Source: Colwellia polaris (lineage in GTDB: Bacteria; Pseudomonadota; Gammaproteobacteria; Enterobacterales; Alteromonadaceae). Taken from it: DNA of 64,000 nt. The notes beneath the pieces were generated by a model. That model was not told where the DNA came from, did no database searches, and worked only from the letters and a program-made list of their open reading frames with translations. Position numbers and translations under genes: made by a program. Positions 14,922-24,300 of the stretch are shown here, piece after piece (position 1 is the first letter of the stretch; each line of letters begins with the position of its first letter). The stretch covers positions 62,001 to 126,000 of the forward strand of contig NZ_NBOE01000004.1 of the NCBI RefSeq assembly GCF_002104515.1. The letters run 5' to 3'.

Positions 14922-16759
14922 TCGAAAGCCTCTAAATCATCATCCCAATTTTCTAAAATATCATTACTTATATTTTCTTGTTTTGTAGTTGATTTTTGTT
15001 CGGAAACTTTAATAGTTCCTGTGCCGGTATTGCTCACATCTGCTAATTGAGCTTGTTTTTTAACGGATGATATCTTTCTTTTATTTTTAGACGTAATAAA
15101 AAGTTCTTGTTCTTGTTTTACTCGTTCATGTATAGCCATTCTAGCGGTAGCTAATCCTAATACGTCTTTAGACCCTCGTATCATTTCCCGATTAATTTTT
15201 TTAATTGTTTTATGCTCATGAATACTTAGACCTTTTGTATAACCTGTAGGGTCTGTACAAGGCACTTCAATATAACTATTCAGCTCTTCTAAGTAGACAT
15301 AGATTTTTGAAATATCATCAGGATCCACTTTAATAATTTTTTTAATGGTTTCTTTAGTTTGCGGATAATGCTTTCTATATTCAGATAGGGCTGTTGAATC
15401 ATACATTAACTCTTCAAATTTAAAGCCATTTCTAGTTAATGTTCTTTCGTCAGAAATATTCATTAAAATAGAAAATTTTTCTTCTTCTTCCTGATTCATT
15501 TCAAGTGGCGGATAAACCTCAAAACCAGTTTGCCATTTTTTTATTGGGATACGAGTGTCACGCGAATCACTATCTTGGTGATATATATCAACAATCCAAC
15601 GATGAAACTCTTCTACAAAAGTTGAAAAACGCATAATCGCATCTTTCTCAGGTTTGTATTCTTCTTTTTCTAATATATTGGAAAAAGTTTTCCCTGGTAA
15701 CTCTGATATAAAGTATTGATTGATTACTCCAAAAAATCGTTCAACAAAAGGTTTTAACCATGGTTTACGTACAGGATTATATTGAATATTTATTCCTACT
15801 GATTGGCAAGCATGCTCCAAGCTTTTAGACCAAAATTCAGCACCGTTATCAACAACTAAGTTCTCAATCTTTCCATAACAGGGCCAATTGTTCTGTAACT
15901 CTATACCAATTGAATCTAATGACTTAGGCTTGATTGCATGAGAAATTGCTTTTGCTGCTGATACATAGGAAGGGCATTTATAACTTAAATGGAACCCCAT
16001 AATACAGCCACTAAATACATCAATAAGTAGTGTTAAATAAGGTCTGCCGATAGGGATCAGTAATTCATCATCGAGAAGGATTAAATCAAGTGGTGTATGA
16101 TCTATTTCTACTCGCTCTAATATCCGTGTGGGTGGGTTATGTGCGCCGCAATAAGCAAACCATTGAGCGGCTTTAAATATACCGTGCCTTGCAACAGCAA
16201 CTTTATATGGGGGTAATGATTTAATGCGTTTATTAAAAGCGACATAAGATATTGTTGGTATTTTATTTTCAAAAAGATGTTGATTTTCAATAATGATAAG
16301 ATCTTTATAATACTGATAAGCGGTAGATACTGTTGGCCGTTTAGCATTTAAGAATCGTTCTAATGCTTTATCAAAAAACACTTCATCTCCTGATATGCGT
16401 TTTTTTCTATTACCCATTTTATGGTGTTCAGAAATGAGTGAGGTAAGGTCTCCATTACTCTCATTATACTTTTTTCGCCAACGGACTATTGTTCGCCAAT
16501 TAGGACGTTTTTTATCATCATTATCAAAGAGTTTATCAAGAATTGGGTCAATATTCTTTTGAGTCCAACCTTCAGTTAGTTCCTTTGCTATATAACTAAT
16601 AATTTTATACTTATCTAATGTATTGTTTTTTAAAGCCTCTGGTAAAGTGTCCAAATCACGCTTAATTAAGTTCGCGTCTTCTAATCTTATATATTGGATG
16701 GGGGTCTTAGGCTTATTAGGTACTATCGATTCATCAAACTCATCATTAAAACCCGTCAT
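14918..16759 (-). CDS. tnsB: TnsB-type DDE transposase (Mu C-terminal domain)
   Basis: Catalyses 3' strand cleavage and joining at transposon ends. The 613-aa product has N-terminal DNA-binding helices (about residues 60-200, with the HTH-like IVRWRKKY), then an RNase H-fold core with D220 (VEIDHT), D304 (VVDNGAEF) and E340 (FVERFFG), giving the expected D-D-35-E spacing, and a C-terminal Mu-type beta-barrel. The tail (about residues 570-613) is polar and acidic, as expected for a TnsC-interacting tail. Overlaps tnsA by 14 bp. Unfused to TnsA, as in Tn7 and type I-F3. Confidence 0.92.
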   Translation of the reverse strand: MTGFNDEFDESIVPNKPKTPIQYIRLEDANLIKRDLDTLPEALKNNTLDKYKIISYIAKELTEGWTQKNIDPILDKLFDNDDKKRPNWRTIVRWRKKYNESNGDLTSLISEHHKMGNRKKRISGDEVFFDKALERFLNAKRPTVSTAYQYYKDLIIIENQHLFENKIPTISYVAFNKRIKSLPPYKVAVARHGIFKAAQWFAYCGAHNPPTRILERVEIDHTPLDLILLDDELLIPIGRPYLTLLIDVFSGCIMGFHLSYKCPSYVSAAKAISHAIKPKSLDSIGIELQNNWPCYGKIENLVVDNGAEFWSKSLEHACQSVGINIQYNPVRKPWLKPFVERFFGVINQYFISELPGKTFSNILEKEEYKPEKDAIMRFSTFVEEFHRWIVDIYHQDSDSRDTRIPIKKWQTGFEVYPPLEMNQEEEEKFSILMNISDERTLTRNGFKFEELMYDSTALSEYRKHYPQTKETIKKIIKVDPDDISKIYVYLEELNSYIEVPCTDPTGYTKGLSIHEHKTIKKINREMIRGSKDVLGLATARMAIHERVKQEQELFITSKNKRKISSVKKQAQLADVSNTGTGTIKVSEQKSTTKQENISNDILENWDDDLEAFE

Positions 16760-17384
16760 AGGCAGCCCATAAGGTTGGATTATTTGTTAAATCATCATGA
16801 CTTAAGTCCGCTTTTACAAAACCTTTATGTATCAATGCATATAAGAAAGAGCGGGCTTCACCAATTGATAACCCAAGCTGAGAGCTAACATCATTAAATT
16901 TGATAACATCTGATTTTTTAATAAGATTAAGCAATTCCTTTTGAACTGCATTAACACCATAAATCCCTGAATATCTATGAAGTAATTTTAGGTTGTTTAA
17001 AATCGGGTTAACACAAATTTGTTTGTCTGTTATAAGGATTAATTCACGGCCTAATATTAAAGATGCTTGTTTTTTAGCCTTGAATTTTTCCCTAAATAAG
17101 GGAGATGATATTTTGCTAAATGGCTTATATTCGTGATATTTCTCATTACCATTTTTATAGATGATTAGCGTATCAGGGGTGTATGGTAAATTTTTCCCAT
17201 TGAACTCATATTTGAATCCTTTTGGTTGGCTGCCATAACTTTCAATTTCATCATTGTATTCATGATGGAAACAAGCATTAAACTCTAATGTACTCTCACA
17301 CATAATAACATTATTAATTTTTGCGCTAGCAAATTTGAAAACATTTTTATTAGGTGAAGGCTTTCTTAAATTTCGAATATACAT
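16746..17384 (-). CDS. tnsA: TnsA-type endonuclease (5' strand cleavage)
   Basis: Restriction-like nuclease that cuts the 5' ends so that transposition is cut-and-paste. The 212-aa product has the N-terminal catalytic domain with E34 (CESTLE), D71 (YTPD) and E85-x-K87 (HEYKP), matching the E/D/QxK arrangement of TnsA. The C-terminal winged helix (about 145-205, FNDVSSQLGLSIGEARSFLYAL) binds TnsC. ATG 17384. It is the first gene of the tnsABC operon, and its promoter must lie within the transposon end repeats (17385-17595), allowing autoregulation by TnsB. Confidence 0.9.
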   Translation of the reverse strand: MYIRNLRKPSPNKNVFKFASAKINNVIMCESTLEFNACFHHEYNDEIESYGSQPKGFKYEFNGKNLPYTPDTLIIYKNGNEKYHEYKPFSKISSPLFREKFKAKKQASLILGRELILITDKQICVNPILNNLKLLHRYSGIYGVNAVQKELLNLIKKSDVIKFNDVSSQLGLSIGEARSFLYALIHKGFVKADLSHDDLTNNPTLWAAYDGF

Positions 17385-17445
17385 ACAATAAACCGAGTGT
17401 TTTTATTGCTATTGAGTATAAACTAAACAAAAGATTTAAACAATT

Positions 17446-17595
17446 TGTCATTCTATGCTTTATTTATATTTTAAGTTGCTTATTTTAAAGGAATTTAATT
17501 TTGTAATTAAATTACAAAATTAAGTTTTATGTCAAAGTATGGTTTAAATTTGTCATTCTATGGTTGCATTATGTCAAAGTATGGTTTCAGCGACA
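17446..17595. repeat. Tn7-like transposon end with four TnsB-type binding sites
   Basis: Four 15-bp sites of form TGTCA-N4-ATG(G/C)TT start at 17446, 17530, 17551 and 17572. The last three are spaced exactly 21 bp apart, and the first is 84 bp (4 x 21) from the second. The element closes with CGACA at 17591-17595; on the opposite strand this reads TGTCG. Reversed, the sites read AACCATA-N3-TGACA, close to the end repeats I recall for type I-F3 (Tn6677-like) elements. The next five bases, CAAGG, would be the target duplication. Confidence 0.85.
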
Positions 17596-17622
17596 CAAGG
17601 AGCACTTTTAATCAATTTATTT

Positions 17623-18414
17623 TCAGTTATTCTTAGGAATAGCTAAGTTAACATAAACATCGAAACGGTTTTTCTTCATGTTAATGCTAGTAGACGGTGT
17701 TTTACCAGCAAGCGGCGGCGCATAACTTGGGCGTTTAACTACTACGCGATACTTTGCTAAGGCAATCGCTGGCGCGAGTAAATTGTCGGCATCAAGATCT
17801 TCACCCACTAATGACTGAAACACACGCATTTCTTTTTTCACGGCCGCTGACTTTTCTCGATGCGGATACATAGGATCGAGATAAATTACATCGGGTGGTT
17901 CGGCTAAGGTCATGTTTTCAATCGATGAAGAGTTAATTAAGCGCATGCGATTAGTAATATCATTAATTTCAGTACTTAATTTTGCGCGCTCTAAGCCGTC
18001 TTCAAGCAAGGCGGCTACAATCGGCATACGCTCCATCATGGTAACGTTGCAGCCTAAGGTGGCTAATACAAAAGCATCTCGCCCTAAACCTGCGGTAGCA
18101 TCAAGTACATTTGGTGTAAAACCATGTTTTAAGCCTACGGCTTTGGCAATATCTTGACCGCGGCCACCACCAAATTTACGACGATGCGCGGTAGCACCAT
18201 CAACAAAATCAACGCAAATTGCGCCCAATTTAGGTTCATCAAGTTTGCTAAGTTCTAAGCGTTGTAAATTAACTTGTAAGGCAAATAATAGTTCTGGATG
18301 ATTTTTTATGGCAGCAATATCGCCGATATAATCTAACTGCCATTTTTTGGCAATTTTTTTGGCTTTATCAACATCAATGGCATCAACATAAGCAACAGCA
18401 ATTTTATTCAACAT
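17623..18414 (-). CDS. rsmJ: 16S rRNA (guanine1516-N2)-methyltransferase RsmJ
   Basis: SAM-dependent enzyme that methylates G1516 of 16S rRNA. The 263-aa product is near the usual 250-aa length. Seen: [15 protein letters not shown], the SAM motif [16 protein letters not shown] (about residues 98-113), the acidic/PPD region [16 protein letters not shown] (catalytic motif, about 175-190) and a conserved C-terminus KKNRFDVYV. Its start overlaps the upstream glycosylase stop by 11 bp. The gene appears intact despite the transposon end 27 bp after its stop codon, as expected for an attachment-site gene that insertion does not disrupt. Confidence 0.95.
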   Translation of the reverse strand: MLNKIAVAYVDAIDVDKAKKIAKKWQLDYIGDIAAIKNHPELLFALQVNLQRLELSKLDEPKLGAICVDFVDGATAHRRKFGGGRGQDIAKAVGLKHGFTPNVLDATAGLGRDAFVLATLGCNVTMMERMPIVAALLEDGLERAKLSTEINDITNRMRLINSSSIENMTLAEPPDVIYLDPMYPHREKSAAVKKEMRVFQSLVGEDLDADNLLAPAIALAKYRVVVKRPSYAPPLAGKTPSTSINMKKNRFDVYVNLAIPKNN

Positions 18415-19117
18415 TTGCGGCTTCTTCTAAATGAATATGATTATCGCCTGTAGCATAAGCAACCAAACGGCTGATTTGGCCTAATGATAAATCACACTGT
18501 TGCTGCCAAGTATTAAAGCTTGCTTGAATGGCATTTAAGCTTGATTTTGTTTGAATACCGCCAGTAATTATATCGTGTGCTCGAAAATAGGCTTCAATGT
18601 CTCGGCTCAGTAAAAATGTATCTTTGCCTAAAGCTCTTAAAGCATAAGGACCTGTGTTGCCACCAAGGCGTTGACCATGCTTTTTCAAATAAGCCCATAA
18701 ACCGATAATATTGTCGCTTGGCCATTTTGCAATAAACTCAGCAAAGCTATGTCCTTGTTGCTGCTCTTCAAAAATCATTTGCGCGTTGGCTTTAATGGTT
18801 TTTACTTTATTAAAGTTTCGAATAATTTTGGGATCTGCCGCTTTTCGCTCCATCATTTCTTCTGGCATCATCAACACTTTTTCGATATTGAAATTAAAAA
18901 AGCTTTCTTCAAAGTTTAGCCATTTGTTTTCAACAACGCGCCAAACAAAGCCTGACTGAAAAACCTTTTTACTGAACTCAGATAAAAAGCGATCGTCAGG
19001 TATTGCAGTTAATAAGTGGTCTTGTTTACCAGGGCCCAGCAAAATATTAAGCTTGGCTGCGCCACCTTTGCGGGCGGCGGCGCGTTGATAAATATCGTCA
19101 ATTGTTTCTAATGCCAT
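18404..19117 (-). CDS. DNA-3-methyladenine glycosylase I family protein
   Basis: Probably a base-excision repair glycosylase removing 3-methyladenine. The 237-aa product shows the Tag-family pattern: [23 protein letters not shown] near the N-terminus, [39 protein letters not shown], and an internal helix-hairpin region with [23 protein letters not shown]. It is longer than E. coli Tag (187 aa), and the terminal Cys/His zinc cluster of Tag is not evident. It lies between prlC (5-bp gap) and rsmJ (overlap), suggesting one housekeeping operon. Family assignment is good; exact substrate is not proven. Confidence 0.75.
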   Translation of the reverse strand: MALETIDDIYQRAAARKGGAAKLNILLGPGKQDHLLTAIPDDRFLSEFSKKVFQSGFVWRVVENKWLNFEESFFNFNIEKVLMMPEEMMERKAADPKIIRNFNKVKTIKANAQMIFEEQQQGHSFAEFIAKWPSDNIIGLWAYLKKHGQRLGGNTGPYALRALGKDTFLLSRDIEAYFRAHDIITGGIQTKSSLNAIQASFNTWQQQCDLSLGQISRLVAYATGDNHIHLEEAANVE

Positions 19118-19122
19118 GGAAT

Positions 19123-21165
19123 TTAACCTGTGATGCCGCTATGACGTAATAATGCGTCAATTTGAGGCTCGCGACCACGAAAGGCTTTAAATAATTCGCT
19201 TGGTTCTTTTGAACCGCCCATTTCTAACACATTGGTTAAAAAGTCGTGACCAACTTTTTGGTTGAAAATGCCTTCTTCTTCAAAACGAGAAAATGCATCT
19301 GCCGATAATACTTCAGCCCATTTATAGCTGTAGTAGCCTGCTGCATAACCACCACCAAAAATATGGCCAAAGCTATGCTGAAAACGGTTGAATTCAGGTG
19401 CCTTGATAATTGCGTAATCTTCACGTACTTGATTTAACACTTGCTGAATTTCATCACCTTTTTCTGGTGAGTATTGCGCATGCATTTTAAAGTCGAATAA
19501 ACTGAACTCTAATTGACGAAGCATCTGCATGGCAGATTGAAAATTTTTCGCTGCTAGCATTTTGTCGAGCATATCTTGAGGTAAAGGCTCATTGGTTTGG
19601 TAATGGCCAGAAATAAAGGCTAATGCCTCTGGTTGCCAACACCAGTTTTCTAAAAATTGGCTAGGTAATTCAACAGCATCCCATGGCACACCGTTGATGC
19701 CTGAAACTCCTGCGGCATTAATTTGCGTTAACATATGGTGAATGCCATGACCAAATTCGTGGAATAAGGTGACGACTTCGTCATGTGTAAATAACGCAGG
19801 TTTGTCGCCAACTGGACCATTGAAGTTACACGTTAAGTAGGCAACCGGGTATTGAATATTGCCGTTCGCTAATTCACGACGGCCAACGCAATCATCCATC
19901 CAAGCACCGCCACGCTTTTTCGAACGAGCGTATAAGTCGAAATAGAAACTACCGCGCAGCTGTTGTTTGTTGTCTAAAACATCAAAAAACTTAACGTCTT
20001 TGTGCCAAGTATCTACGTCTTTTCGTTCGCTAATTTGTAAGCCAAACAAGCGATGCACAACTTCAAATAAGCCGGCTACCACTTTACTTTCTGGGAAATA
20101 TGGGCGCAGTTCTTCGTCAGAAATAGCGTAGCGATCTTGTTTCAATTTCTCGCTGTAATAAGGTAAATCCCAAGCTTGTAAATTACTTTGACCAAAAGTT
20201 TTTTCTGCAAAGGCTGTAACTTCTACAAAATCTTGTTCGCCTTGAGCTTTTGATTTAATCGCTAAATCTTCTAAAAATCCTAGTACTTCGTTAGTGTTTT
20301 GCGCCATTTTAGTGGCTAACGATTTATCGGCAAAGCTGTCAAAGCCTAACAAAGTAGAGAGCTCGTGACGTAATGAGAGTAATTCTGCCATAATTGGGCT
20401 GTTGTCAAATTCGCCGCCATTTGGCCCTATTTCTGATGCGCGTGTGACAAAGGCGCGATACATTTGTTCGCGTAATGCTTTATTTTCACAGTAAGTCATT
20501 ACCGGTAAGTAACTTGGAATGTCTAGGGTAAATAACCAACCTGACTTTTCTTGTGATTCGGCTAAGGCTTTTGCGGCTTCTTTTGCGCTTTGAGGTAAAC
20601 CAGTAAGTTCTTTCTCGTTAGTAATATTAACGCTAAAGGCTTGTGTAGCATCAAGAATATTATTACCAAAGGTCGAGCTAAGTTCAGATAAACGCGTTGA
20701 AATTTCACCGTAGCGCTTTTTGTCTTGTTCATTTAGCGCAATACCTGAAAGTTTAAAATCGCGTAAAGCGTTGTTGATTACTTTTTGCTGAGCGGTGTTC
20801 AGCTCTTTAAACGCTGCACTTTCACTTAATTGCTGATAAGCTGAAAATAAGCCCGCATGTTGCCCAACAAAAGTGCCGTATTCAGATAAAAGTGGCAAGC
20901 ATGACTCGTAAGCCTCGCGATGGTCATCGCTACTTACCACTGAGTTCATGTGTGAAATAGGTGACCATAATTTACTTAATACGTCGTCAACTTCATCAAT
21001 AGGTGCAACCAAATTATCCCAAGTAAATTGCGTATTATTAACCAAAACTTCGCTAATAATTTTTTTACAATTAGCAATAGACTCTTCAATCGCAGGTTTA
21101 ATATGTTCAGGCTTAATTTTAGAGAATTGTGGTAATGGTGTGGCTTGTAATAATGGATTGGTCAT
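19123..21165 (-). CDS. prlC: Oligopeptidase A (M3 metallopeptidase)
   Basis: Cytosolic zinc oligopeptidase degrading signal peptides and short peptides. 680 aa from ATG 21163-21165 (MTNPLLQATPLPQFSKI matches the family N-terminus); a GTG three codons upstream is less likely. Zinc motif HEFGH in LFHEFGHGIHHML (about residue 466), with the downstream metal Glu in VELPSQFLENWCW. Gene order prlC-...-rsmJ matches enterobacteria, where prlC precedes rsmJ (yhiQ). Confidence 0.96.
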   Translation of the reverse strand: MTNPLLQATPLPQFSKIKPEHIKPAIEESIANCKKIISEVLVNNTQFTWDNLVAPIDEVDDVLSKLWSPISHMNSVVSSDDHREAYESCLPLLSEYGTFVGQHAGLFSAYQQLSESAAFKELNTAQQKVINNALRDFKLSGIALNEQDKKRYGEISTRLSELSSTFGNNILDATQAFSVNITNEKELTGLPQSAKEAAKALAESQEKSGWLFTLDIPSYLPVMTYCENKALREQMYRAFVTRASEIGPNGGEFDNSPIMAELLSLRHELSTLLGFDSFADKSLATKMAQNTNEVLGFLEDLAIKSKAQGEQDFVEVTAFAEKTFGQSNLQAWDLPYYSEKLKQDRYAISDEELRPYFPESKVVAGLFEVVHRLFGLQISERKDVDTWHKDVKFFDVLDNKQQLRGSFYFDLYARSKKRGGAWMDDCVGRRELANGNIQYPVAYLTCNFNGPVGDKPALFTHDEVVTLFHEFGHGIHHMLTQINAAGVSGINGVPWDAVELPSQFLENWCWQPEALAFISGHYQTNEPLPQDMLDKMLAAKNFQSAMQMLRQLEFSLFDFKMHAQYSPEKGDEIQQVLNQVREDYAIIKAPEFNRFQHSFGHIFGGGYAAGYYSYKWAEVLSADAFSRFEEEGIFNQKVGHDFLTNVLEMGGSKEPSELFKAFRGREPQIDALLRHSGITG

Positions 21166-21397
21166 ATTGAGCACTATTTTTGTTAGACATTGCTAGTAAA
21201 GATAAGGGCAGAATAGATTAATTCAAGGTTTAGTTGTTGAAGCGTATAAATATCTGGCCCTATAAAATAGTCAATAACAACGTGTTACTATTACTCGTAA
21301 TGTAAGAAAGTTTCTGTGAAACAATGCCATACTTAATTTTTATGTCAGTGCCATTAATTATTTTATCTTTTATTATCGAGAATTGAGTTTTGAAAAT

Positions 21398-24300
21398 ATG
21401 TTAAAAATCAATCAGTTTTTGTTTGTAATAACGGTTTTTATTGCTGTTTGCTTTTGTGGCTTCTCTGGTTCAGCTACGGCAAAAATGAATAATGTAATGC
21501 TTGAGAGAGTTACGGTAGAAGATGGCTTAGCTCAGGCCAGTGCACAAGCGATAGCACAAGATAAACAAGGGTATATTTGGTTTGGTACAGAAAATGGTAT
21601 TAACATTTATGATGGCTATAAAATCAGCACCTTAATGGGCCCTGACAATGATTTTAATAAATTTAGTGTTAACAATATTTATGTGGCAAGCGATGGTTTA
21701 GTTTGGATTTCTTTATCGGGTAAAGGCTTATATAGCTATAACCCTTTAACAGAAGAATATCAGTTAATTTTTAGTATTGGCTTTAATAAAAATGATTTAG
21801 AAATTTGGCGTATTATTGAGGATAAAAAAAACCACAGCTTTTGGTTTTTAACCGAGAATACCGCTATTAATTACGATGCAAAATCTGGCGTAGTTATAAA
21901 GACACTTGATTTTACACCGTATCTATCGGGTGCTGATATATTATACGGTTTAGCAATTTTAAACGAACGATTAATGTTTTTTAGCCGATCAGGGACTTTC
22001 GTATATAACGTCGAAGCTGAACAGATTATTCAATTACCTTCGGTTTTGCATAGCCCAACGGCGGGCAGTAATTTTAATGAATTAGAGTCTTCAAAATCTT
22101 ATAGTGCTGCATTTTTGAACGGTCATTATTACTTGGGTTCAAACGATGGCGTTTTTAGTTTTTCTGAGCAAGAACTAACAGCATTTCTGCAGGCTAAAAG
22201 TGAATACCTACCCTACAAAATAGCGATTGAAAATACCTCTGTTTGGCAATTGTTAGCCACAGAAAATATTATTTATGTGGCAACAACCCAAGGGGTTTAT
22301 CGCATTGATACTGCTACAGATAAGAATGAATTTTTGTTTAAGTTTAGTGAACATTTCAAGGCAGTTGCAGACCCGAGTGTTATTAGTTTATTGGTGGATA
22401 GTAATGGCTTGTTATGGATGGGCTCTAATAGTTCTGGTGCGTATCGTTGGGATCCTAAGACTGAAATAGTAACCACTTATAATTATGATTATTCTAATCA
22501 AAATAGTTTATCTCATGGCAATGTTACTGCCATAGTCACCACACAAAAAAATAGATTGTGGGTAGGAACCAATAATGGCCTTAATCTTATCAATTTAGTC
22601 ACCGACAATACTCAACGTTATCTGTTGAATAACAACAATAAAACAACATTTACGCAAAGTAACATTTATGAAATGGAAAAAGATTACCTGGGGCGACTTT
22701 GGCTATCAACGGCTTCTGGTATTGTTATTTTCGATGTTGATAAAAAAAGCATAATAACGCCTAATTTTCCTGAAAAAACACAGAAAATATTAACGAAAGC
22801 TAACGACTGGCTAAGCATTGAAAGTATCGACAACTATATTTGGTTAACCTCTAACCAAGGTATTCAAAAGATTCATGCACTAACAGGTGAAGTAAGCACA
22901 CTTGATGATTTACCTGATTATTTTGATAACAATTATGTTCGGCATATTATGCCTTCATTCTCTGATGACCCTAACAATGTGCTTATTTCTGGTACAGATA
23001 CGTTATGGGAATATAATCAATCAACTAAAAAGTTAACGCCAGTTTACCGTCCTCAAGGCGTATCAAGAGATGGTTTTAGTTATATCGATAATTGGAGTCG
23101 TGATAGCAAAGGTCTTATTTGGTTTTCATATTTGCAGGTTGGGCTAATAGCTATCGACCCGAATACCTTTGAAGTTAAGCATTTCTTTGATGAGCACAAT
23201 AGCATTCTAGATGTAAACCTTTATGGTATTCAAATTGATCGCGAAGACAATGTTTGGGTGTCGAGCCACAGCGGCATATATCGAATACGTTCGACTGATC
23301 AGCATATAAGACGTTTTAATAAGTTTGATGGTTTAGCAAGTTCAGAGTTCAATGCTGGGGCTTTTTTGACATTAGCTGATGGGCGGTTTGTCTATGGTGG
23401 TATTTCAGGTGTCAGCATTTTCGACCCGATAAAGCTTAATAACAAAAATAAAGACGATTTGAATACCGTTAGTATTGTGAACGTTGATGCATTATCGCGC
23501 ACACTTAACACCTCAAGCCGACTTTTTAATGATGAAAAAATACACTTAAATTATAATGACTTTGGTATTCGTATAGATTTTAGTGACTTCACTTTTGGAA
23601 AAAATGAGAATCCAATATTTAAATATGGCTTTGTCGGAGGTGTTTCGTTTCCTCAAAGCCAACAAAATTATGTTGTATTTCCTTATCTAGATGCAGGTCA
23701 GTACACTTTTCAAGTGCAAGTAAAATCAACAGTAACGGGACAATATTCAAAACCTGCGCTTCTTCGTATTCATGTTAATTATGCACCTTGGCTTTCGCCG
23801 GTTGCTTATACTTTGTATGCCGCTGTTATCATTGTTGTTATCTCAATCTGGGTTAGATTTCGACAATTAAGGCGCAGAAAATTACATGTAATGGCTAATT
23901 ATGATCACCTAACAAGTTTGCCTAATAGAGCGCTACTGTTAAATCGACTGAGGCAAGCTATAGCCTCTTCGCGCAGAAGTCGAACGCCAATCGCTTTATT
24001 CTTTATAGATCTCGACCGCTTTAAGCAAGTTAATGATTCTTTAGGGCATGAGTTTGGTGATTTGTTATTAAAAGAGGTCTCTACACTTTTTACCACGTCT
24101 TTGCGATCCGAAGATACATTAGCTCGCATTGGTGGCGATGAGTTTGTCGTTCTACTTGAACGCTTTAATAGCGTTAATGATCTTGCGCATATAGCACAGA
24201 AAATTATCGATATAGTGCAGAAACCATTTACCTTACATAATAATCTTGTCAGTGTCGGCGCAAGTATTGGTATTTCGCTATATCCAAATGATGCAGAAGA

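Larger units (their letters stand above)
13890..17595 (-). mobile_element. Tn7-like transposon, tnsABC end, inserted next to rsmJ
   Basis: Supported part: tnsA-tnsB-tnsC plus the terminal repeats, ending 27 bp from the rsmJ stop codon. The opposite end, a TniQ/TnsD targeting protein and any CRISPR-Cas genes are not in the window. By analogy with type I-F3 elements, the cargo would extend left from tnsC and the targeting module would be at the other end. The whole stretch 1-17595 could therefore be cargo. A truncated relic is the alternative. Confidence 0.8.
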
